A stretch of 64,000 nucleotides of DNA from Rhodocyclaceae bacterium (lineage in GTDB: Bacteria; Pseudomonadota; Gammaproteobacteria; Burkholderiales; Rhodocyclaceae). Both the position numbers and the translations under genes were made by a program. Location: contig JALNXH010000013.1 of the NCBI GenBank assembly GCA_023230455.1, positions 38,858-102,857 of the forward strand. The letters are read 5' to 3'. Shown piece by piece: positions 26,518-35,678 of this stretch. The stretch's first letter is position 1; each line of letters opens with the position of its first letter. The notes beneath the pieces are model-generated. The model saw only the letters and a program-made list of their open reading frames with translations. It was not told where the DNA came from and searched no databases.

Positions 26518-27341
26518 ACCTTTGCGGCTTCGAGGTCGGGATTGAACAGCCGTTTTTCCTTATTGCCGGTCCGTGCGTCATCGAGTCGCGGCAGATGGCA
26601 TTGGATACCGCGGGACAATTGAAGGAAATCTGCGCTGAACTGGGGATCCCTTTCATCTACAAATCCTCTTACGACAAAGCCAATCGCAGCTCGACAAGAT
26701 CGTTCCGCGGGTTGGGCATGTCCGCCGGGCTGGAAATTCTGGCCGCAGTAAAAAAGCAGATCGGCGTTCCTGTGCTGACCGATGTGCATCAGGAATCCGA
26801 GATCGCCGATGTCGCGGCCGTGGTGGACGTGCTACAGACTCCAGCCTTTCTCTGTCGTCAGACGGATTTTATCCAGGCCTGTGCGGCGAGCGGCAAGCCG
26901 GTGAATATCAAGAAGGGGCAGTTCCTCGCCCCCGGCGACATGAAGCATGTGGTGGCCAAGGCCAGGGAAGCCAACGGCGGCGCGGACAGTGTGCTGGTCT
27001 GCGAACGTGGAGCCTCATTTGGCTACAACAATCTGGTGTCCGATATGCGCAGTTTGGCGATCATGCGAGAAACCGGCTGTCCGGTGGTCTTCGATGCAAC
27101 CCATTCAGTACAACTGCCAGGCGGGCAGGGTGAAAGCTCAGGCGGACAGCGCGAGTTCGTCCCCGTCCTGGCGCGGGCTGCGGTTGCGGTAGGGGTTGCC
27201 GGGCTGTTTATGGAAACGCACCCCGACCCCGCAAAAGCGTTGTCGGATGGGCCCAATGCCTGGCCTTTGGGCAGCATGAAATCGCTGCTGTCCACGCTGA
27301 AGCGCATCGATATCCTGGTCAAGGAACCAGGACTCTTATAA
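26514..27341 (+). CDS. kdsA: 3-deoxy-8-phosphooctulonate (KDO-8-P) synthase
   Basis: A 275-residue aldolase-type synthase. FFLIAGPCVIESRQMALDT, YKSSYDKANRSSTRSFRG and the C-terminal VFDATHSVQLPG match KdsA, which joins phosphoenolpyruvate and arabinose-5-phosphate for lipopolysaccharide inner core. The start is GTG at 26514, overlapping the pyrG stop (GTGA), because upstream ATGs lie well inside pyrG. It is coupled translationally to pyrG and is followed 32 bp later by eno. Confidence 0.95.
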   Translation: MNLCGFEVGIEQPFFLIAGPCVIESRQMALDTAGQLKEICAELGIPFIYKSSYDKANRSSTRSFRGLGMSAGLEILAAVKKQIGVPVLTDVHQESEIADVAAVVDVLQTPAFLCRQTDFIQACAASGKPVNIKKGQFLAPGDMKHVVAKAREANGGADSVLVCERGASFGYNNLVSDMRSLAIMRETGCPVVFDATHSVQLPGGQGESSGGQREFVPVLARAAVAVGVAGLFMETHPDPAKALSDGPNAWPLGSMKSLLSTLKRIDILVKEPGLL

Positions 27342-27373
27342 TTTCCACTTTCTGATTTGTCTGAGGTCTGCTT

Positions 27374-28660
27374 ATGAGTGCAATCGTTGATGTCATCGCT
27401 CGCGAAATTCTTGATTCGCGCGGCAATCCGACCGTCGAAGCCGACGTTCTCCTCGAATCAGGTGTAATGGGGCGCGCCGCTGTGCCGTCGGGCGCCTCGA
27501 CCGGTTCCCGCGAGGCGATCGAGTTGCGCGATGGCGATGCCGCACGTTACCTCGGCAAGGGCGTGTTGCAGGCCGTGGAGAATGTGAATACGGAAATCTC
27601 CGAAGCCATCGTCGGCCTCGATGCCGAAGAACAAGCCTTCATCGATCGCACCTTGATTGAACTCGACGATACCGAGAACAAGTCACGCCTCGGCGCCAAT
27701 GCGATGCTCGCCGTGTCCATGGCGGTCGCCAAGGCCGCCGCTGAAGAGGCCGGCTTGCCGCTCTATCGCTATTTCGGCGGTTCGGGGCCAATGACCATGC
27801 CGGTGCCGATGATGAACGTCATCAACGGCGGTGCCCATGCGAACAACAACCTGGACATTCAGGAATTCATGATCATGCCGGTGGGCGCCGGCTCGTTTCG
27901 CGATGCACTGCGCTGTGGCGCCGAGGTCTTCCACCACCTGAAGAAGCTGGTGGACAAGAAAGGCTATCCGACTACCGTCGGCGACGAAGGCGGTTTCGCG
28001 CCGAACGTCTCCGGTAACGACGAGGCCATCGAACTGATCCTCAAGGCCATCGAGGCAGCGGGCTACACTCCGGGCCAGGACATCGTACTGGCGCTGGACT
28101 GCGCCAGCTCCGAGTTCTACAAGGATGGGCGTTACGTGCTCGCCTCCGAAAAATTGGAGCTTTCATCGGCAGGCTTTGCCGACTATCTTGCTACCCTGGC
28201 CGACAAGTACCCGATCGTCTCGATTGAGGACGGTATGCATGAGGGCGACTGGGATGGATGGAAGATCCTCACCGACAAGCTCGGTAAAAAGGTGCAACTG
28301 GTAGGCGACGACCTCTTCGTCACCAATACGCGCATCCTCAAAGAAGGCATTGCTAAGGGCATCGCTAATTCCATTTTGATCAAAATCAACCAGATCGGTA
28401 CGCTCACCGAAACCTTCGCCGCGGTGGAAATGGCGAAGCGTGCAGCCTACACTGCGGTGATCTCCCACCGCTCAGGCGAGACCGAGGATTCGACTATCGC
28501 CGACATCGCCGTCGGTCTCAATGCCGGGCAGATCAAGACCGGCTCGCTGTCGCGCTCGGACCGCATTGCCAAGTACAACCAGCTGCTGCGCATCGAGGAA
28601 GATCTGGGCGACACGGTAACCTATCCTGGCATCTCCACCTTCTACAACTTGCGTAAGTAA
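27374..28660 (+). CDS. eno: Enolase
   Basis: A 428-residue enolase. ILDSRGNPTVEADV, PSGASTGSREAIELRDGD, the metal-binding region (DGMHEGDW near residue 285), VGDDLFVTNTRIL and SHRSGETEDSTIADIAVG are all present. It interconverts 2-phosphoglycerate and phosphoenolpyruvate, supplying PEP to KdsA and glycolysis, and is often part of the RNA degradosome. It is followed 84 bp later by ftsB in the common proteobacterial order. Confidence 0.98.
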   Translation: MSAIVDVIAREILDSRGNPTVEADVLLESGVMGRAAVPSGASTGSREAIELRDGDAARYLGKGVLQAVENVNTEISEAIVGLDAEEQAFIDRTLIELDDTENKSRLGANAMLAVSMAVAKAAAEEAGLPLYRYFGGSGPMTMPVPMMNVINGGAHANNNLDIQEFMIMPVGAGSFRDALRCGAEVFHHLKKLVDKKGYPTTVGDEGGFAPNVSGNDEAIELILKAIEAAGYTPGQDIVLALDCASSEFYKDGRYVLASEKLELSSAGFADYLATLADKYPIVSIEDGMHEGDWDGWKILTDKLGKKVQLVGDDLFVTNTRILKEGIAKGIANSILIKINQIGTLTETFAAVEMAKRAAYTAVISHRSGETEDSTIADIAVGLNAGQIKTGSLSRSDRIAKYNQLLRIEEDLGDTVTYPGISTFYNLRK

Positions 28661-28744
28661 GTGAACCGATCCGCACTCGCCTTCCGCATCGCTCCCGCGG
28701 TTGGACACGGGAGGCGTTGCGGGTTGCTGACGCGGTCGTAGAAA

Positions 28745-29017
28745 ATGCGCTGGCCAACGCTGGTGCTGATCGTCCTGATTGCCCTGCTACAGTATCCACT
28801 GTGGTTCGGTAAAGGCGGCTGGTACCGCGTCTGGGACATGGATCGACAGCTTCAGGCGCAGCGCGACGTCAATCGCAAGCTGGAACAGCGCAACGGCGGC
28901 CTCGACGCAGAGGTTCGCGATCTCAAATCCGGTTATGACGCTATCGAGGAACGCGCGCGCTACGAACTTGGACTGGTCAAGGACGGCGAGGTATTCGTCC
29001 ATATTCCCCAACGTTAG
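28745..29017 (+). CDS. ftsB: Cell division protein FtsB
   Basis: A 90-residue bitopic protein. The membrane segment (residues about 4-20, TLVLIVLIALLQYPLWF) is followed by G.GGWYRVW and a coiled coil (QLQAQRDVNRKLEQRNGGLD) ending in ARYELGLVKDGEVFV. FtsB forms the FtsQLB divisome subcomplex that activates septal peptidoglycan synthesis. Placement after eno is typical. Confidence 0.93.
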   Translation: MRWPTLVLIVLIALLQYPLWFGKGGWYRVWDMDRQLQAQRDVNRKLEQRNGGLDAEVRDLKSGYDAIEERARYELGLVKDGEVFVHIPQR

Positions 29018-29107
29018 CTAAGTCATTGACGGAGAAGCTCTAGGCGGCGAAGGGTTATCGTCATACAATCACTGGCTGATTGTTTTAGGTAAAAAGGACT
29101 AAGAGCC

Positions 29108-30736
29108 TTGAGCACGTCCAGTAGGGAAGGGGCTTCCGCCGGGGATGCGGAAGAGGCTTTTCGCATTGGGCCCGAAGAGTTCCAGCGTCGCAAGGACTAC
29201 CTTCGGCTAAGCGAAGAGGATGCAATTCTGCTGCGGGCATTGTTGCCTGCCGCAGAGGGCGCTTGCGCTTCGTATCTGGACCGTTTTTACGGCGAGATGG
29301 AGCGCTTCGAGGAAACGCGCAGTGTGCTGGAAAAGTCCTCGATTCCCCACGACAAGCTGCGGGAGATCCACGGCGATCAGCTGCTGGTGTTGCTCGGTGG
29401 GCAATATGATCTGGCGTATGCTCAGGGCCGCCTTCGCATCGGTGCGGCACATCACAAGGTGGGCCTGAAGCCCGAATGGTATGTGGGTGCATACAGCCTG
29501 TTGCTCGCCGATCTGCTGCCGGGCGCATGGAAAATCTGTGGCGGCGACGTCAATCGTTTCATCGCCTCTGTCGAAGCCTTGTTCAAGGTCGTATTACTGG
29601 ATATCGAACTGGCGATCAGCGCCTACTTCCACTCCGACCACGAAAAATTACGATTATTCGCCAAGGTTTTTGAAAGCGACCTCGAGGCCGTCCTGATTAC
29701 CGATCTGCGCGGCACCATCGTCCATGCCAGCCATATGACCGGGACCATCTCCGGCTATGCCGCTGCGGAGCTCACCAAGCGTCATCTGAGCCTGCTCCAT
29801 TCGCCGCAAAATTCGCTCGATTTTGCCGATGTCTGGCAGGAAGTCGAACTCGACGGAACCTGGCACGGTGACATCTGGCATCGACATGCGAACGGCGGCG
29901 ATTACCTGGCGCGCATGAGCATTGCTGCCGTGCGTGGCGACGACGAGCGGGTGACTCACTATGTCGTCGAGTATTCGGACGCCACGGAAGCGTGGGAGGC
30001 GGAGCAATCTCTGCGTACCCGTACCGAGGAGTTGGCACGCTCCAACCGCGAACTGGAGCAGTTCGCCTATGTCGCCTCGCACGATCTACAGGAGCCGTTA
30101 CGTATGGTGGCCAGTTACACGCAATTGCTGGCGCGCCGTTACCAGGGCAAGCTGGATGCCGATGCTGACGAATTCATCGCGTTTGCAGTCGATGGCGCAA
30201 CGCGCATGCAGGTGCTGATCAACGATTTGCTCAAGCTGTCGCGGGTGGGCACGCGGGGCAAGCCCTTTGCGGCGGTCGATCTCGGTGGCGTGGCTAACGC
30301 CGCGCTGGCCAATCTCGACGTCGCCTTGCGCGAAAGCGGCGGCACGGTGACGATCGATCCGATGCCGCGGGTGACAGGCGATGAGACGCAATTGATCCAA
30401 CTGCTGCAAAATTTGATCGGCAATGCCCTGAAGTTCCGTCGGCCGGATGCGGCGCCGCAAGTTCGCGTCGAATCGAAACGCTTTGGTCATGGATGGAAGA
30501 TTTCCGTATGGGATAATGGCATAGGCATTGCCCCCGAGTACTTCGACCGGATTTTTGTCATCTTTCAGCGTCTGCACGGCAAGTCCGAATATCCGGGAAC
30601 GGGGATCGGACTTGCCTTGTGCAAGAAGATCGTTGAACGGCACGGCGGGAGCATTCAGGTGGAGTCACAACCCCATCAGGGGACGGCTTTCCATTTCACC
30701 ATTCCAGATAGCGAGGTTGCGCATGACGGGCATTGA
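29108..30736 (+). CDS. Globin-coupled sensor histidine kinase (protoglobin-PAS-HisKA-HATPase)
   Basis: A 542-residue soluble kinase with no membrane segment. Residues about 20-180 form a globin-sensor domain. RIGAAHHKVGLKPEWYVGAY fits the H-x-x-(I/V)-G-L pattern, giving His115 as likely proximal heme ligand. A PAS domain follows at about 186-295. HisKA has the phosphorylated His325 in YVASHDLQEPLRMV. The ATPase domain has the N-box LLQNLIGNALKFRR and G-boxes WDNGIGIA and GTGIGLALCKKIVE. Heme ligands such as O2, CO or NO would regulate it. The start is TTG 29108 with AAGGA upstream; no closer ATG exists. The gene overlaps the next by 14 bp. Confidence 0.88.
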   Translation: MSTSSREGASAGDAEEAFRIGPEEFQRRKDYLRLSEEDAILLRALLPAAEGACASYLDRFYGEMERFEETRSVLEKSSIPHDKLREIHGDQLLVLLGGQYDLAYAQGRLRIGAAHHKVGLKPEWYVGAYSLLLADLLPGAWKICGGDVNRFIASVEALFKVVLLDIELAISAYFHSDHEKLRLFAKVFESDLEAVLITDLRGTIVHASHMTGTISGYAAAELTKRHLSLLHSPQNSLDFADVWQEVELDGTWHGDIWHRHANGGDYLARMSIAAVRGDDERVTHYVVEYSDATEAWEAEQSLRTRTEELARSNRELEQFAYVASHDLQEPLRMVASYTQLLARRYQGKLDADADEFIAFAVDGATRMQVLINDLLKLSRVGTRGKPFAAVDLGGVANAALANLDVALRESGGTVTIDPMPRVTGDETQLIQLLQNLIGNALKFRRPDAAPQVRVESKRFGHGWKISVWDNGIGIAPEYFDRIFVIFQRLHGKSEYPGTGIGLALCKKIVERHGGSIQVESQPHQGTAFHFTIPDSEVAHDGH

Positions 30737-31175
30737 TGAGTTTGGCAGGCCGGCTGAATTTTTGTTAGTCGAAGACAATCCGGGCGATGTGCGGCTGACA
30801 CGCGAGGCGCTGAAGGAATGCAAGCTGCGCAACAATCTTTCGGTTGTTACCGACGGCGTAGAAGCCTTGGCATTTCTGCGTCGCGAAGGCGGTTACGCAG
30901 ATGCACCGCGGCCCGATGTGATACTCCTCGACCTTAACTTGCCGCGCAAAGGCGGGCGCGAGGTGTTGGCTGAAATCAAGGCTGATCCGAACCTGCGGCG
31001 CATTCCGGTGGTGGTGATTACTTCGTCGGAAGCTGAGCAGGATGTCGTCGAAAGCTACGATTTGCATGTGAACTGCTATGTGAATAAGCCAGTCGACCTG
31101 GATCAGTTCATCAAGGTGGTGCGCTCAGTAGGTACCTTCTGGCTGACCATCGTCAAGCTTCCCGGCGAGGCTTGA
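30723..31175 (+). CDS. Stand-alone response regulator receiver (Rcp1-type)
   Basis: A 150-residue receiver-only protein. FLLVEDNPGDVRLTREAL holds the acidic pocket, ILLDLNLPRKGG the phosphoacceptor Asp (about residue 69), VVVITSSEAEQD the switch Thr/Ser, and CYVNKPVDLDQF the conserved Lys. The GGYADAPRPDVILLDLNLPR pattern is typical of receivers paired with phytochrome-like kinases. It has no output domain, so it may relay phosphate or act by binding. Its ATG lies inside the kinase gene end (14-bp overlap), so the kinase is the probable cognate partner. Confidence 0.92.
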   Translation: MTGIDEFGRPAEFLLVEDNPGDVRLTREALKECKLRNNLSVVTDGVEALAFLRREGGYADAPRPDVILLDLNLPRKGGREVLAEIKADPNLRRIPVVVITSSEAEQDVVESYDLHVNCYVNKPVDLDQFIKVVRSVGTFWLTIVKLPGEA

Positions 31176-31177
31176 AC

Positions 31178-32917
31178 GTGGCAACCGGCGAAACGGCTCA
31201 GACCGACAAGGCGAAGCCGCTCTCGATTCTGCTGATCGAGGACAACCCCGGCGATCGCAGGCTGGTGCAGGAAATGCTTGATGAATGTGCAGGGGTTCCG
31301 TGCACGCTGCATCACGCGGAACAGATAGGTGCGGCGATACCGGTGCTGGAGCGGGAGGCGATCGACATCATCATCCTTGATCTCGGCCTGCCCGACGGCA
31401 GCGGGCTCGATACGCTGGTTAAAACGCATGCTCTGGCGCCGGGCACGCCCATCGTGGTGCTTTCCGAACTCGAAAACGAGGCCTTGGCGGTCAAGGCGGT
31501 GCGCATGGGTGCCCAGGATTTTCTGCTTAAGTCGCACATATCCGGGCCGTTGCTGACACGCTCGCTACGCTATGCAATGGAGCGCAGGCAGCTCGAAGAA
31601 CACCTGCATCGACTTGCGTACCACGATCCGCTGACCGATCTGCCCAACCGCAAGCTGTTTTACGAACGTTTCGCCCGGGCGCTGGCGGCTGGACGGCGCC
31701 ATCGGAGGCCGATCGCGCTGATGCTTGCCGACCTTAACGGCTTCAAGCAGATCAACGACAGTTTTGGCCATCACGTCGGCGACGAACTGCTGCGACAGAT
31801 GGCGAGCCGAGTCGTGTCCTGTTTGCGCGCGACGGACTGCGTTGCCCGGCTCGGGGGCGACGAGTTCATCATCTATGTCAGCGATCTGAGCGACGTACAG
31901 TATGCCGCACGCGTTGCGCAGAAAATCATCGATGTGTGCGAAGTCCCTTATGCAATAGAGGGCCGTTCTCTGATCGTACCGTGCAGTCTCGGTGTCGCCA
32001 TTTATCCCGACGATGGCGAAAGCATGGAAACTCTGGTGCGCAACGCGGATTCGGCGATGTACCTGGCCAAGGGCCAGGGGGGGGGCGGCAACCGGTTCCG
32101 CTTCTACCAGCGAGAGCTCGACCAGGCGGCGCTGCAACGCCGCGAATTGGAGACTGAACTGCGTGCGGCACTGGCCAACGACGATTTCATTCTCAAGTAC
32201 CAGCCCCAATTCGATTTGCGCCGCCGCCGCCTAGCCGGTGTTGAAGCCCTGATTCGCTGGCAGCGCAACGGCGAAGAAGTGTTGCCGAGCCAGTTCATGG
32301 CGGCGCTGGAGGAAAGCGGGCTGATTACCGAGGTAGGCAAATGGGTTCTGAGCACCGCGTGTGGACAGGCGATGCGCTGGAAAGCCGACGGTTATCCGGT
32401 CAAGGTGGCGGTTAACCTTTCCTTCGCGCAGTTCTGCGATCCGCAACTGACGAATCTGGTGGCCGACGCTTTGCGTAAATCCTCGCTGGACGCCCATTTG
32501 CTGGAGTTGGAAATTTCGGAAGACTGTCTGCGCGACGACGAATCCCTAGCGACCGATATTCTGCGACAGCTGAATGCGTTGGGGGTGCGCCTAGCGCTGG
32601 ACAATTATCGCGGGCGGTCGCTTTCTCTGCGCGACCTCAAGCGCTTTCCGATTCATTCGGTCAAGCTCGACCGCTCGCTGATTCGCGACATGACCGAAAG
32701 TCCGGACGATGCGGCGATTGCCCGTGCAGTGATTTCAGTCGCCCACGTGTTCAATATGAAGGGCGTTGCCGAAGGCGTCGAATCAGCCGGGCAGCTCGCG
32801 CTGTTGCGCGAACATGCGTGCGACGATGCCCAGGGCTTCATGTTTGCCAAGCCGCTGGCGGCGGAAGCGCTGTCGGATGCGTTGCATGCCGGCTTCGATA
32901 CCACTCGACTGCAATAG
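31178..32917 (+). CDS. Response regulator with GGDEF and degenerate EAL domains
   Basis: A 579-residue protein. The receiver at about 15-130 has IIILDLGLPDGSG as phosphoacceptor motif. The GGDEF domain carries the intact signature RLGGDEF and an upstream RATD inhibitory-site motif, so diguanylate cyclase activity is plausible. The EAL domain keeps VEALIRW, but the usual DDFGTG loop reads DNYRGR (32600-32617), which should weaken phosphodiesterase activity. I chose GTG 31178 with GAGG 7 bp upstream; TTG 31172 overlaps the previous stop and is the alternative. It belongs to the globin-kinase operon. Confidence 0.88.
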   Translation: MATGETAQTDKAKPLSILLIEDNPGDRRLVQEMLDECAGVPCTLHHAEQIGAAIPVLEREAIDIIILDLGLPDGSGLDTLVKTHALAPGTPIVVLSELENEALAVKAVRMGAQDFLLKSHISGPLLTRSLRYAMERRQLEEHLHRLAYHDPLTDLPNRKLFYERFARALAAGRRHRRPIALMLADLNGFKQINDSFGHHVGDELLRQMASRVVSCLRATDCVARLGGDEFIIYVSDLSDVQYAARVAQKIIDVCEVPYAIEGRSLIVPCSLGVAIYPDDGESMETLVRNADSAMYLAKGQGGGGNRFRFYQRELDQAALQRRELETELRAALANDDFILKYQPQFDLRRRRLAGVEALIRWQRNGEEVLPSQFMAALEESGLITEVGKWVLSTACGQAMRWKADGYPVKVAVNLSFAQFCDPQLTNLVADALRKSSLDAHLLELEISEDCLRDDESLATDILRQLNALGVRLALDNYRGRSLSLRDLKRFPIHSVKLDRSLIRDMTESPDDAAIARAVISVAHVFNMKGVAEGVESAGQLALLREHACDDAQGFMFAKPLAAEALSDALHAGFDTTRLQ

Positions 32918-32925
32918 TTTCTATC

Positions 32926-34980
32926 GTGCGTATTCTGCTGGTCGAAGACAACCCTGGCGACGCAAGGCTGATTCAGCTGCTGTTGGCCGAGGCACGCGAT
33001 GCGTCGCGCATTGGCGAATCGGACCTGGTTTGCGTCGATACCCTGGAGAAGGGGTTGCAGAAGCTCGAAACGGAAGAGCGATTCGACATCATCCTGCTCG
33101 ATCTCTCGCTACCCGACGCGTACGGCCGCGAGACCTACCTGCGCATGCAGCGGGGAGCTCCCGATCTTCCCGTCGTGGCGCTGACCGGTAACGATGACGA
33201 GAAGCTCGCCGAAGAGCTAGTGGCCGCGGGCGCGCAGGACTATCTGGTCAAGGGGCAGGTTGATGGCCGGCTGTTGGCACGTGCGATGCGTTACGCCATC
33301 GAGCGGAAGCGTAGCGAGGAGAAACTGCGTCTGGTGGCGCAAGTGTTCGAAGTGGCCATTGAAGGCATCTTGGTCACCGATGCCGACCAGGCCATCGCCA
33401 GCGTCAACCGTGCATTTTCAGGTCTCACCGGATTTGACGAGCATGAGATTGCCGGGCGCAGCATGTTCGGCCGGGAGGGATCGGACGGGTTGTTCCGCAA
33501 GGTCTGGGCGACGCAGGCGGGTGCCGACCATTGGCAGGGCGAAGCGATTTGCCATCGCGGCGGCGGCGAGGAGTTCCCGGTCTGGCTGAATGTGAATGCG
33601 GTGAAGAACGCCATGGGACGGATCACCCACTTCGTCGCGGCATTCAACGATATCACGGTGCTGAAACGCACCGAGGAGCGCTTGCGCCATATCGCCCACC
33701 ACGACGCGCTCACCGGTCTACCCAACCGAATTCTCTTCGAAGACAGACTGGAGCAGGCGCTGGCCCATGCAAGGCGCCATCAAACACTGGTGGCTACCCT
33801 GTTCATCGACCTCGACCGCTTCAAGGTGGTCAACGATACCCTCGGTCATGCCAAGGGCGATGCGCTGTTGCGTATGGCCGCCCACCGCCTGCGCAGTTGC
33901 GTGCGCGAAGCCGATACCGTGGTGCGCCTAGGCGGCGACGAATTCGCCATTGTGCTGGGCGATATCGCCTTGCGCGAGGATGCGGCGATCGTTGCGCGCA
34001 AAGTCCTTCAGGTCATGGGGCGCCCATTCGCGCTGGATACACAGGAAGTCTTTGTCACCGCCAGCATCGGCATTGCGATGTACGGTGAAGAACTGCCATT
34101 CGACGCCAACGTCATGGAACAGGCGGATATCGCCATGTACCATGCCAAGCGTTCCGGGCGGAACAGCTTCCATTTCTTCTCTCCGCGGATGAATGCCCTT
34201 AGTCAGCAGTTGCTGGTGCTGGAAACCGATTTGCGCAAGGCGCTCGACCGTAACGAGTTCGTTCTCTACTACCAGCCACAGGTCGATCCGGGGACGGGAG
34301 AGCTGATTGGTGTCGAGGCGCTGATACGCTGGCAGCATAAAGACCACGGCTTGGTAGCACCGGCCGAGTTCATTCCGTTGTTGGAAGAAACCGGCCTTAT
34401 CATTCCCGTCGGCGAGTGGGTGATGCGGACCGCGTGCATTCAGGCGCGTGCCTGGCAGGAGGAAGGCGGGCGGCCTTTGCGCATGGCGGTCAATCTTTCC
34501 GCACGCCAGCTCAAGGAGACAGACCTGGCCGAGAAAGTGGCCGTCATCCTTGCCGAAACCGGACTGGCAGCGGAATTCCTCGAAATCGAACTGACCGAGA
34601 CCATTGTTATGGAAAATGCCGAAGAGGCGGCTGAGGCTCTCGGCCGGCTCAAGGCCCTCGGTGTGCGTATCGCGCTCGATGATTTCGGCACCGGTGCCTC
34701 ATCGCTGAGCTACCTGAAGAACTTCCCCATTGACACGCTGAAGATCAGCAGTGCCATCATCGTCGAGGTCGAGCAGGAGGCCGATGCGGCGATTGCCGGT
34801 GCAGTCATCGCAATGGCCCGCAACATGAAGCTGACCAGTATTGCGGAAGGCGTGGAAACCGACAGGCAGCTCGATTTCCTGCGTCGAGAACAGTGCGACA
34901 CGATCCAGGGTTATTTGATTAGCCGCCCTGTTCCGGCGGAAGCGCTGCGCCAGATGATCGGTCTGCCACAGACGACTTAG
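32926..34980 (+). CDS. Response regulator with PAS, GGDEF and EAL domains
   Basis: A 684-residue protein. The receiver (RILLVEDNPGDARLIQ, IILLDLSLPDAYG) is followed by a PAS domain at about 135-250. The GGDEF domain reads RLGGDEFAIV with READ inhibitory site. The EAL domain has VEALIRWQHKDHGLV and DDFGTGASSLSYL, but the later K-I-D element reads KIS (Asp to Ser) at 34741-34749. It therefore probably makes c-di-GMP, while its breakdown activity is doubtful. The start is GTG 32926, 9 bp after the previous stop, with no clear ribosome site, suggesting translational coupling. Its TAG overlaps the opposing gene's TAA. Confidence 0.88.
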   Translation: MRILLVEDNPGDARLIQLLLAEARDASRIGESDLVCVDTLEKGLQKLETEERFDIILLDLSLPDAYGRETYLRMQRGAPDLPVVALTGNDDEKLAEELVAAGAQDYLVKGQVDGRLLARAMRYAIERKRSEEKLRLVAQVFEVAIEGILVTDADQAIASVNRAFSGLTGFDEHEIAGRSMFGREGSDGLFRKVWATQAGADHWQGEAICHRGGGEEFPVWLNVNAVKNAMGRITHFVAAFNDITVLKRTEERLRHIAHHDALTGLPNRILFEDRLEQALAHARRHQTLVATLFIDLDRFKVVNDTLGHAKGDALLRMAAHRLRSCVREADTVVRLGGDEFAIVLGDIALREDAAIVARKVLQVMGRPFALDTQEVFVTASIGIAMYGEELPFDANVMEQADIAMYHAKRSGRNSFHFFSPRMNALSQQLLVLETDLRKALDRNEFVLYYQPQVDPGTGELIGVEALIRWQHKDHGLVAPAEFIPLLEETGLIIPVGEWVMRTACIQARAWQEEGGRPLRMAVNLSARQLKETDLAEKVAVILAETGLAAEFLEIELTETIVMENAEEAAEALGRLKALGVRIALDDFGTGASSLSYLKNFPIDTLKISSAIIVEVEQEADAAIAGAVIAMARNMKLTSIAEGVETDRQLDFLRREQCDTIQGYLISRPVPAEALRQMIGLPQTT

Positions 34981-35507
34981 CCGCCGTTTAGCGGCGTGCA
35001 TTCAGTGGCGTAGCGCTGTCCGTAGTCAACATAGTGCTGGGCCGAGCTTTTCAGCCGGGCGACTTCCTCTTCGGTCAGTTCGCGGACAACCCGGCCTGGC
35101 GAGCCGAGAATAAGCACCCGTTCCGGATAGATCTTGCCTTCCGGGATCAGCGCTCCCGCGCCGACAATCGATTCGCGGCCGATCACCGCACCGTTCATTA
35201 CGATGCTGCCCATGCCGATCAGGGCGCCGTCGCCGACTGTGCATCCGTGCAGGGTTACCCGATGGCCTACCGTCACCCCGATGCCGACGGTTAGGACAAA
35301 CCCCTTATCGGTATGCAGCACCGAGTGATCCTGAATGTTGCTGGCTGCGCTGATGACGATACGGTCGCTGTCGCCACGGACCACGGTGTTCCACCAGATC
35401 GTTGCGTTTGCGCCGATCCGAACGTCGGCGCAGACCACCGCATTGGGGGCGATCCAGGCGCTCGGGTGCACTTCGGGTTGCAAGGGACCGAGACGGAATA
35501 AGGGCAT
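34977..35507 (-). CDS. Gamma-carbonic anhydrase family (left-handed beta-helix) protein
   Basis: A 176-residue hexapeptide-repeat protein. The repeats (VVCADVRIGANATIWWNTVV, HRVTLHGCTVGDGALIGMGS) and His residues in NIQDHSVLHTD, VGHRVTLHGC match the gamma-carbonic anhydrase/YrdA group, trimers that bind zinc or iron. Many members lack measurable anhydrase activity, so the reaction is uncertain. It converges on the signalling operon with a 4-bp stop overlap. Confidence 0.88.
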   Translation of the reverse strand: MPLFRLGPLQPEVHPSAWIAPNAVVCADVRIGANATIWWNTVVRGDSDRIVISAASNIQDHSVLHTDKGFVLTVGIGVTVGHRVTLHGCTVGDGALIGMGSIVMNGAVIGRESIVGAGALIPEGKIYPERVLILGSPGRVVRELTEEEVARLKSSAQHYVDYGQRYATECTPLNGG

Positions 35508-35678
35508 TGCGGGAGCTCCAGAAAGTGTGATGTGGGAAGGTCTTAATTGGATCGGCGTGGTTGTTCGGCCAGCGAATTCTTAGTCTTTGCTCTAAAAAAT
35601 TCTATTGCCATGAATTTCCTCCCCAGGCTCAGCCATTCCGGGCTTGGAGAGGCTTCCAAAGCGGCAACTAGGGTCGTT

